A DNA stretch of 13,195 bases from Planctomycetota bacterium (GTDB lineage: Bacteria > Planctomycetota > DG-23 > SLPQ01): positions 1-13,195 of the forward strand of contig JAGHCE010000062.1 of the NCBI GenBank assembly GCA_021160625.1, read 5' to 3'. Of the stretch, positions 1 through 5,229 are shown piece by piece (position 1 is the first letter of the stretch; every line of letters begins with the position of its first letter). Position numbers and translations under genes: made by a program. Under the pieces are notes generated by a model that was not told the origin of the DNA, searched no databases, and saw only the letters and a program-made list of their open reading frames with translations.

Positions 1-379
1 CCCTCAAACGGCGCGGGCAGCGCCTCGGGCTCTATTTGGCCTTTCTCCCGGCGGGGTTTACCGTGCGGCGGCTGTCACCAGCCGCCCGGTGCGCTCTTAC
101 CGCACCTTTTCACCCTTACCGGTCCGCCTGTCAAGGGGCGCCGCCACGGGATCAGAAAGCCCTACACGGGCTCACCCCGAAGGGCCTCCCACGAGCATTT
201 CCGTCCCCTTGGATCTCATACGGCGCGCGCCCCTTGACAGGCGGACTTAGGCGGTATGTTTTCTGTGGCACTTTCCCTGGGGTTGCCCCCGGTGGGCGTT
301 ACCCACCGCCGTGCCCTGCGGAGCCCGGACTTTCCTCCATCCGCCAACGGCGAACAGCGGCCGCCTGCCTGCCCCTACA
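1..379 (-). ncRNA. rnpB: RNase P RNA, bacterial type A, 3' end cut by the window edge
   Basis: Catalytic RNA of ribonuclease P, which removes the 5' leader of tRNA precursors together with the RnpA protein. Read on the minus strand, the 5' P4 strand and its flank GAGGAAAGTCCGGGCTC lies at 322-338, followed by ACAGAAA near 260-267, then GGTAAGGGTGAAA and GTGCGGTAAGAGCGCACC within 88-120, and GGTAAACCCC and GGCCAAATAG near 35-60. These are the conserved blocks of the family in the right order. The 3' conserved blocks (AGAtgAATGAC and the final ACAGAACCCGGCTTA type) are not in the window, so roughly the last 90 nt are missing. The 5' end is placed about 7 nt downstream of a candidate -10 box and is approximate. 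The P12 region is far larger than in E. coli. Protein-like reading frames across it are accidental. Confidence 0.96.
122..246 (-). repeat. Extended P12 arm of RNase P RNA with a perfect 20-bp stem
   Basis: Positions 122-141 and 227-246 are perfect reverse complements over 20 bp (GTCCGCCTGTCAAGGGGCGC against GCGCCCCTTGACAGGCGGAC). They lie exactly between the ACCGCC block and GGTAAGGGTGAAA, where E. coli RNase P RNA carries its short P12 hairpin of about 25 nt. The roughly 85 nt enclosed by the stem can form further hairpins, including CCC-TTCG-GGG and AGCCC-GTGTA-GGGCT as read on the RNA. The arm is part of the specificity domain and not essential for catalysis in known type A RNAs. Enlarged P12 helices are reported from some planctomycetes. 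Confidence 0.85.
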
Positions 380-385
380 CATGGT

Positions 386-416
386 ATTCTACCCGGACGA
401 GGAAGGTTTTCCACAA
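386..416 (-). promoter_or_regulatory. Candidate rnpB promoter
   Basis: On the minus strand TTGTGG (411-416) and TAGAAT (386-391) are separated by 19 bp, slightly long for a sigma-70 promoter. TAGAAT lies just upstream of the inferred RNA 5' end (about 378-380), and the stretch upstream of TTGTGG is T-rich. The position fits rnpB; the -35 element is weak. Confidence 0.5.
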
Positions 417-531
417 GAAAAAGCGCGGTTGGCCGGAGGGACTCGGGAATACGAACATCTACAGGGTGGATTCGCGTGTGATCACTGCGGAATCCGGGAT
501 GAAAAAAGGTGGAGAAATCGAAGAGATCTTC

Positions 532-563
532 TTGACAATCGGGGGGGGGGACTACGATACAAT
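532..563 (+). promoter_or_regulatory. Candidate promoter with a ten-G run in its spacer
   Basis: A perfect TTGACA (532-537) precedes TACAAT (558-563, 5 of 6 consensus bases) with 20 bp between them; GATACA at 556-561 gives 18 bp but is a poorer box. Ten consecutive G residues (541-550) sit inside the spacer. A homopolymer there can change spacer length by slippage, so promoter strength could switch; Neisseria porA is the known precedent. The start codon of the next gene is about 200 nt downstream, and a short GTCGG/CCGAC hairpin follows near 570-586. Promoter activity itself is inferred. Confidence 0.45.
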
Positions 564-688
564 TAAATAGTCGGGGGAATTCCGACGATTCAAGGCATAT
601 CCGGGAAATCCGCGTAGCACCGGTGCCTCTCCCGGCAGAAGAGGTGCAGGGAATCGGGGACCACAAGAAGTGGGTGAATCGAGAGCAC

Positions 689-724
689 GCTCTTGACATC
701 CTGCAAAGAGCGGCGGTGTTCAAT
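689..724 (+). promoter_or_regulatory. Second possible promoter, with inverted repeat, close to the 767 gene
   Basis: A second TTGACA (693-698) precedes TTCAAT (719-724) by 20 bp. The -35 box is overlapped by an inverted repeat, GCTCTT (689-694) and AAGAGC (706-711), which could be an operator or simply a hairpin in a longer leader. The spacing is poor, so this is a weak call. Confidence 0.25.
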
Positions 725-753
725 TTTCTCAATCGTTCCAGGGGCTGGAATTT

Positions 754-760
754 AAGGAGG
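754..760 (+). promoter_or_regulatory. Ribosome binding site that sets the start at 767
   Basis: AAGGAGG lies 6 nt before the ATG at 767. It argues against the in-frame ATG at 623, which has no comparable site and would place the hydrophobic signal sequence about 60 residues inside the protein. Confidence 0.85.
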
Positions 761-766
761 ATTCAT

Positions 767-1645
767 ATGAGAATGCTGAAGCGTGCAGGTTGCTTTATGG
801 TGTTCTTGATCTTGTTGATGGGTGTCGAAACTCGTCTCAGTGCCGGGCCGGACAAGGAGCCCGGAAACATCGATTGGAGGCTCAAGAACGATGGGGGTGA
901 CTGGGAGGATTGTTGGGCATTTTTTCCATATGTCGACGATAGCGGCTATAAGATAGCATCAAATACGGACCCGAAGGCCTGTCTTATAAAAACGTACGTT
1001 GCGGATTCGGAATGGATTCCAGCACATTGCCAGACCGACCAGGGGCACAAGTTAGACCATTTTCACTTCCAGTACGACTTCGGCGACACCGTCATCATTG
1101 AGGACACGACCCGAGTTGCGACTAGGAAACAGGTGAATGACTTTTGGGATTGGATGTTCGGACGGTACACTGACGGCGCCTATCAGCAGTACAATCCGCT
1201 CAAGATAACGCGCCTGAGCAACGCCACTAACAGGCACAACTGTTTCTCGTACGCACTTGATGCGAAGAAAACCGGCGGTGCGTCATATGAGTACTGGATG
1301 CAATACGAGGTTGTTGGGACCGCACTGCAAGACGACTTTGCCAAGCGCGATAACACACACGACGTCGAGTCGGGGGACTTGCTGTACTGGAACCACTACG
1401 GCTACTCGAAGTACTTATCGATAGCGACAAACGTGATGCCGGCAAGCGGGAGCGGCAATGTGCCCGCCACAATACGCTGGAAGTGGCAGGCCAGCGGTGT
1501 ATACCAATGTGCGACAGAGTCGGGCCACCGTTTTCACCAGCCGCGCAACATATGCGGGGCTCCTAACGTCAAATCGAGCTCTGGTGTCTGGAGTCTCGAC
1601 TACTGCGGCGGGGCCGCCGACGTTTGGACAAGTGGTGATGATTGA
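767..1645 (+). CDS. Secreted protein of unknown function, possible NlpC/P60- or CHAP-like cysteine hydrolase
   Basis: The 292-residue protein starts with a typical signal peptide: a basic start (MRMLKR), a hydrophobic core at about 9-20, and a probable signal peptidase I site after Ser25-Ala26. The mature part is rich in Trp, Tyr and Cys. I do not recognise the family with certainty. The best hint is HNCFSYAL with Cys159, followed 44 residues later by Gly203-Asp204-Leu and then His210 (GDLLYWNH). This resembles the Cys...GDL...His layout of NlpC/P60 and CHAP amidase/peptidase folds, so an extracellular hydrolase acting on peptidoglycan or a peptide is possible. Base use looks less GC-rich than in dnaG or rpoD. 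The C-terminus may be affected by a frameshift: the next frame stays open to 1712, directly before the ribosome binding site of the next gene, with which it is probably co-transcribed. Confidence 0.75.
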   Translation: MRMLKRAGCFMVFLILLMGVETRLSAGPDKEPGNIDWRLKNDGGDWEDCWAFFPYVDDSGYKIASNTDPKACLIKTYVADSEWIPAHCQTDQGHKLDHFHFQYDFGDTVIIEDTTRVATRKQVNDFWDWMFGRYTDGAYQQYNPLKITRLSNATNRHNCFSYALDAKKTGGASYEYWMQYEVVGTALQDDFAKRDNTHDVESGDLLYWNHYGYSKYLSIATNVMPASGSGNVPATIRWKWQASGVYQCATESGHRFHQPRNICGAPNVKSSSGVWSLDYCGGAADVWTSGDD

Positions 1646-1711
1646 AGGAAACGCGGCCCAAGACGATTGGTGCGGGAAAGACATATTGAGAGGCCGGGGG
1701 TACTGCAAGTG

Positions 1712-1718
1712 AAGGAGG
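1712..1718 (+). promoter_or_regulatory. Ribosome binding site that sets the start at 1727
   Basis: AAGGAGG lies 8 nt before the ATG at 1727. A GTG at 1724 is also in frame, but its spacing is less good. The site supports translation starting here and not at the upstream in-frame ATG at 1667. Confidence 0.8.
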
Positions 1719-1726
1719 CGGAGGTG

Positions 1727-2839
1727 ATGCGGCGGCGGTCCTTGTTTCGACGCATTGCGCTCTGGGGTGCCCTGGGAGTCGTTGCAGCGATTGCGATCGT
1801 CCTGGCGCTGCACCGGCCGGAGACGGTGCACATCGGCGAGAGCGGTGTGCCCGGTGACGCGGGCGTGTCAAATGACGAGCCGGCCGATTTGGAGAGCGTC
1901 GTCAAGGCCGAGGAGCCGGTGCCGGAGCTGGTGGAATCTGCGCTGGAGGCGGGTATCGATGCGGCTCGTGATGAATCCGAGGCGCACCTTCAGATTCCTC
2001 CCCACCCGTTGCATACCAGTCTTGTCGAGACAATAGCTGCCGAGAGTATTGAGGAGTGTACCGGCAATCTCGGAAATCTTGACGACTACATAAGCGCTTC
2101 GTGCATGGCCACGTCGACTATGAATATGGACCCCGTGGGTCAGGCGGAAATCGTAGTGCACCTGATGAGAGTGAGGCGGCTTCTTGAGGCGGGGCGTGAG
2201 GCCCCGGAGAAGGTCGTCCCCGCCTTGAGGCCGTTGTTTGCCGATGCGGTGGAGCGCTGGCCGGCCGCGCGCGATAGGATGCTTGAGAAGTGGAGCAAAG
2301 AGGACGGGATGCTGTTCCCCGATGATCAGGACGACTGGCTTCAGTGCGAGGGACGCATAAGGGGCGCAACGTATCTCCTGGCGGAGCTTTCCGATTACGA
2401 CTCCCTGCCGATTCTCGTACGGGCCTTCAAACAGAACGAGTTTCCGAACGGAAGGAGGGGGGCTCTTCCACCGGCCAACACGTTCTACGCGATACATCGG
2501 CTTGTGTGCTCGTGTCCGGAGGAGCGGCTCTCACCCCGCGCGCTTCGACTACGGTCGGAGTATTTGAAGGTGGCCAAGTGCGTCCCGGAGCCACACGAAC
2601 TAACCGTGACGCGGTGGAGTGCCCAATATGCGGAGGATGAACCGAGAATCGTGATAATGGACCCCCAGCGCAGGGTGTTGCGACATCAGCCCAAAATGAA
2701 GATGGTCATTTACCCGTTCCAGTTCACCGATGGAGAGCTGATCAGCACCAGCAACGGCGTTATTCACGAGAGGACTTGGGCTCTCTTCACCAGGCTCGAA
2801 GCTTTCGTCCGCGCGGTCTACCCTGACGCCCGATATTAG
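1727..2839 (+). CDS. Membrane-anchored protein of unknown function
   Basis: The 370-residue protein begins with an arginine-rich stretch (MRRRSLFRR) followed by one hydrophobic segment at about 10-28 (IALWGALGVVAAIAIVLAL). This predicts an N-in membrane anchor or uncleaved signal with the remainder outside the cytoplasm. Residues about 35-75 are acidic and probably disordered. The rest looks globular and largely helical, with several cysteines (for example CSCPEE). I recognise no domain or active site. The start is set by AAGGAGG 8 nt upstream. The gene follows the 767-1645 gene by 81 nt, or by 14 nt if that gene is read into the next frame, so the two probably form a transcription unit. Both products being exported suggests a shared envelope or extracellular role, which is inference only. 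Confidence 0.75.
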   Translation: MRRRSLFRRIALWGALGVVAAIAIVLALHRPETVHIGESGVPGDAGVSNDEPADLESVVKAEEPVPELVESALEAGIDAARDESEAHLQIPPHPLHTSLVETIAAESIEECTGNLGNLDDYISASCMATSTMNMDPVGQAEIVVHLMRVRRLLEAGREAPEKVVPALRPLFADAVERWPAARDRMLEKWSKEDGMLFPDDQDDWLQCEGRIRGATYLLAELSDYDSLPILVRAFKQNEFPNGRRGALPPANTFYAIHRLVCSCPEERLSPRALRLRSEYLKVAKCVPEPHELTVTRWSAQYAEDEPRIVIMDPQRRVLRHQPKMKMVIYPFQFTDGELISTSNGVIHERTWALFTRLEAFVRAVYPDARY

Positions 2840-3214
2840 CTGCCGGATGCGGCCGATCTCAGTCTCCGCGTGCGGTCGGCCATAGGGCCGGCTATGTGAA
2901 GAGCAAGGGCCCCCGAAGTCTGCATAACCCCCAGGCTTCCTTGGTCGGGCATCATCCCCTTTCTTCGAGTTTCTCTGAGTGCCCCTTGCATATCGCGTTC
3001 GACTATAGCATTCTCATCCCCTTGCGGCTCTGTCCACTATTGCGCTGCCGCTTGCGAAATGCCGAGCCTCTTTGCCCGGTTGAGGAGGCGGGCTTCGCAG
3101 CGTTGACACCGGCCGCGGCATAGCCGGTGTGCGGCGCGGGCTCATCCGCACGTCTATGGACATTTTCTTGCGTTGCGCAGCACTATCGGATCCTCTTAGA
3201 GGGCGGCGATATCT
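2840..3214. other. Intergenic stretch between convergent genes, with small hairpins
   Basis: About 375 nt separate the end of the 1727 gene from the end of the minus-strand nuclease gene. No convincing gene is visible; the small open frames here lack ribosome binding sites. Possible hairpins are GGCCGA/TCGGCC (2851-2856 and 2876-2881), CATAG/CTATG (2881-2896), the 8-bp perfect stem ACACCGGC/GCCGGTGT (3106-3113 and 3123-3130), and CCTCT/AGAGG (3192-3202). None is followed by a clear T-tract on either strand, so none is a confident terminator, although bidirectional termination would be expected here. Confidence 0.5.
3106..3130. repeat. 8-bp perfect hairpin between convergent genes
   Basis: ACACCGGC and GCCGGTGT flank a 9-nt loop. 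The hairpin lies about 85 nt beyond the stop of the nuclease gene and could slow or stop transcription from either side, but it has no T-tract. Confidence 0.4.
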
Positions 3215-3778
3215 CTATCGGCTGGAGAGTCCGCGCAGGACCTCAGTTGCTTGTCGAAGCGTCCCGCCGTACGCTGCGAGCCATGTAGGAGCCTTATCCG
3301 GGGTTACGTTGAGCCAAATAGTGCCCTGCTGGCCTGTTTGTCCGCCATGTTGATACGAAAGACCTTCGAGCTTTCCGCACCCATCGAGAATAACCTTCTT
3401 TGGGATTACCCAGCAGTGTGCATTGAATGGGCTGATACCAAGGCAAATCGCGATTTCGTAGTTTTGATCTCGAAGCTGCTGGAACCTGTACAACCCTGCC
3501 TTCCAAAGAGTCGAAAACTTGATCTCTATTCTCACACCATTGATAATCCGGTCCGCGTCGCTGTCTGGAGAGCGAACGACATCGAACTCCTTGGCCGCGA
3601 GGTATCCGGCCACGAGCTGCTCTCCGATCTTGCCCACTTGGCGTGATTGCCGGGTCCTTATCCACGCAAAAGGGCTGCCCTTCCAAGAGTAGTCTTGGTC
3701 AAGGTAGTCGGGATGAAGCGTTGAGGCAAAACCCGCAAGCAAGCGAACGTCCGGATCGTCGATCTGCCTGTTTGTCAT
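3215..3778 (-). CDS. Small type II restriction endonuclease, PD-(D/E)XK fold (putative)
   Basis: Predicted nuclease of 187 residues that would cut DNA lacking the partner methylation. A PD-(D/E)XK core is visible: GKIGEQLVAGYLA with Glu53, a SPDSDADRI stretch with Asp76, and IEIKFS with Glu85-Ile-Lys87, nine residues after Asp76. The family assignment also rests on the neighbour: the gene directly follows a DNA methyltransferase, and its ATG overlaps the methyltransferase stop as ATGA (3775-3778), which implies translational coupling. GGGGAG about 8 nt upstream serves as ribosome binding site. A TTG at 3793 would add five residues but is less likely. Specificity cannot be read from the sequence. 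Other options are a PD-(D/E)XK protein with another target, such as a nicking or repair nuclease. Confidence 0.78.
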   Translation of the reverse strand: MTNRQIDDPDVRLLAGFASTLHPDYLDQDYSWKGSPFAWIRTRQSRQVGKIGEQLVAGYLAAKEFDVVRSPDSDADRIINGVRIEIKFSTLWKAGLYRFQQLRDQNYEIAICLGISPFNAHCWVIPKKVILDGCGKLEGLSYQHGGQTGQQGTIWLNVTPDKAPTWLAAYGGTLRQATEVLRGLSSR

Positions 3779-4662
3779 CGGGCGGCTCCCCAAAGAGTTG
3801 GCTCGATGTCCACGTCTTTAAGGATATCTTCACACCCGATGAACTCGACGCCGTAATGCGCGAGTCGTGTGGCCATAACTCTTATGGCGTCGGGGTTATT
3901 GTCGACAAGGAGGAACTGCCGGCCCAGTCGCGCAGCGGCCTCGCCGACGGTTCCGCTGCCTGCGAAGAAATCGACGACCAGGTCATCCGGATTGGAGTGG
4001 ACACTTACAATCCGCTCGATAATCCCAAGCGGCTTTTGCGTTGCGTATCCGGTCTTTTCCTTTCCGTTCGGGCTGACGATTGTGTGCCACCATACGTCGG
4101 TGGGGGTTTTCCCACGGGCCGCTTTTTCCGGACCGACCAGTCCCGGAGCCATATATGGAATACGTTTAATCTCGTCATATCGATAAGTGTAGTTCTTCGG
4201 GTCCTTTGCGTACCACAGGATGTTGTCGTGTTTGGCAGACCAGCGACGCTTGGAGCGGCCGCCGTAGTCGTACGCCCAGATAATTTCGTTTATAAACGAC
4301 GCCCTTCCGAAAATCTGGTCCAAGAGAACCTTGCAGTAATGCACTTCGCGATAATCTATATGCAGGAAAAGAGAGCCGTCGGATTTCAGTATGCGCTTGG
4401 CCTGTATGAAACGCGGCTCAAGGAATGAGAGGTAGTCATCGAACTTGTCATGGTACCCGGTCTCGCCGAGCGTGATGGTCCTGTATCGTTTGCCTTTATA
4501 GCCCGTCCGATCTCCGCCTTTTTCGTCTCGCACCGTTTTGATGCTGGTGCGAGTCTGGCGGCGGCCGGTGTTGAACGGAGGATCGATATATATCAAGTTT
4601 GCATATTCATCGGGAACGGTTGCCAGCACGTCGAGATTGTCTCCGAATATGATTTTGCTCAT
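3775..4662 (-). CDS. DNA methyltransferase, beta class, probably adenine-N6 (type II R-M modification enzyme)
   Basis: The enzyme transfers a methyl group from S-adenosylmethionine to an amino group in a specific DNA site and protects it from the partner nuclease. Catalytic motif IV, DPPF, is at 27-30 and the AdoMet-binding motif I, FAGSG, at 233-237. The order IV before I defines the beta class. The DPPF form and the overall look suggest adenine-N6, though N4-cytosine cannot be ruled out. The length of 295 residues is normal for the class. The start at ATG 4662 is preferred because MSKIIFGDNLDVL matches family N-termini and a GGAG lies 9 nt upstream; a TTG at 4677 would add five residues. 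The gene precedes the nuclease gene with an ATGA overlap, so protection is made first. Base use looks less GC-rich than in dnaG or rpoD, fitting horizontal transfer. Confidence 0.93.
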   Translation of the reverse strand: MSKIIFGDNLDVLATVPDEYANLIYIDPPFNTGRRQTRTSIKTVRDEKGGDRTGYKGKRYRTITLGETGYHDKFDDYLSFLEPRFIQAKRILKSDGSLFLHIDYREVHYCKVLLDQIFGRASFINEIIWAYDYGGRSKRRWSAKHDNILWYAKDPKNYTYRYDEIKRIPYMAPGLVGPEKAARGKTPTDVWWHTIVSPNGKEKTGYATQKPLGIIERIVSVHSNPDDLVVDFFAGSGTVGEAAARLGRQFLLVDNNPDAIRVMATRLAHYGVEFIGCEDILKDVDIEPTLWGAAR

Positions 4663-4692
4663 CGCGTTGTGCTCCAAACACTCCCCGATTTG

Positions 4693-4721
4693 AGGATACC
4701 AGCGCGACTTTTCGGGTTCAA
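4693..4721 (-). promoter_or_regulatory. Promoter of the restriction-modification pair
   Basis: On the minus strand TTGAAC (4716-4721) and TATCCT (4693-4698) are exactly 17 bp apart, a good sigma-70 layout. Transcription would begin near 4686, giving a leader of about 24 nt before the methyltransferase ATG. No separate promoter is obvious for the nuclease gene. Confidence 0.65.
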
Positions 4722-5030
4722 CCGCCCGGCCTCTTGCAAGATCACTTTATGGAAGCAGTGGCATCAAATCGGTAAACACCGGCATTCTACCCCCCAGGCG
4801 GCGCGATATCCAGTGTTGCTTTTGGGGCCGGCGCAGCCGCAGCGCACGAAGTCGATTGTCGCGCAGGTGCCGTAGGGAGAGCGCGGCTTGGCCTGGCGGG
4901 AGTGTCTGTAGACGCATTCCTTGACTGCGTAAAGACTTACAGCGATGCTGGCCGGGGGAAGGGGATATTTTGGCCTGTTGCGCGTCGCGCCGGGCGATCC
5001 ATAAATGCGGATAACAGCCGAAAATGCTCT

Positions 5031-5069
5031 GTTTGAGAGCGTTTGAGGGCTTTTCGGGCGTTTCGGAGC
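5031..5069 (+). repeat. Four imperfect 10-bp tandem units upstream of dnaG
   Basis: The units are GTTTGAGAGC (5031-5040), GTTTGAGGGC (5041-5050), TTTTCGGGC (5051-5059) and GTTTCGGAGC (5060-5069). They keep a TTT start and a GC end at about one helical turn spacing, so they could be phased protein sites or simple drift of a short repeat. Confidence 0.5.
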
Positions 5070-5073
5070 GGGG

Positions 5074-5102
5074 CCTTCGGCAGGGTGGGAACCTTCCGGA
5101 GG
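5074..5102 (+). terminator. Possible hairpin terminator or leader hairpin upstream of dnaG
   Basis: CCTTCGG (5074-5080) pairs with CCGGAGG (5096-5102) with one G-U pair, and an inner AGG/CCT stem is possible. A run of T begins 5 nt after the stem (5108-5112). The delay before the T-tract makes this a weak terminator candidate, and no plus-strand gene lies directly upstream to need one. Confidence 0.3.
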
Positions 5103-5144
5103 ACGGATTTTTCTAAAATATTGAGTTTTTTTCGGCCGGTCGGT

Positions 5145-5178
5145 TTGACAAGGCGTAAAATATGGTGTAGGTTATACT
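5145..5178 (+). promoter_or_regulatory. Promoter region of dnaG-rpoD
   Basis: A perfect TTGACA (5145-5150) has TAGGTT (5168-5173) at 17 bp, with the better box TATACT (5173-5178) overlapping it at 22 bp. The start is therefore expected near 5180-5185, leaving a leader of about 45-50 nt before the dnaG start codon. Confidence 0.55.
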
Positions 5179-5229
5179 GTTTAGGGGTGTGTCAGGCGCA
5201 GGGATCCGCCGGTCCTGGAGTGGGGCGAG

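Larger units (their letters stand above)
4722..5144. other. Intergenic stretch between the divergent R-M pair and dnaG
   Basis: No convincing gene is visible in about 420 nt; the open frames here continue from antisense frames of the methyltransferase gene. The right part holds four imperfect 10-bp tandem units and a hairpin, listed separately, just ahead of the dnaG promoter region. Confidence 0.5.

Noticed and set aside
36..566. Plus-strand open frame of 176 codons over rnpB
   Set aside because: It lies across the RNase P RNA gene on the opposite strand, has no ribosome binding site, and its sequence is explained by conserved RNA blocks.
2896..3123. Small plus-strand frame of 75 codons in the convergent gap
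   Set aside because: No ribosome binding site and a composition like translated non-coding DNA.
3643..4428. Plus-strand open frame opposite the methyltransferase
   Set aside because: The minus strand encodes DPPF and FAGSG motifs in a complete methyltransferase, so the plus frame is accidental.
5145..5178. A simple TTGACA/TATACT promoter for dnaG
   Set aside because: The spacing is 22 bp, too long; the weaker overlapping TAGGTT at 17 bp is a better partner, so only a promoter region is called.
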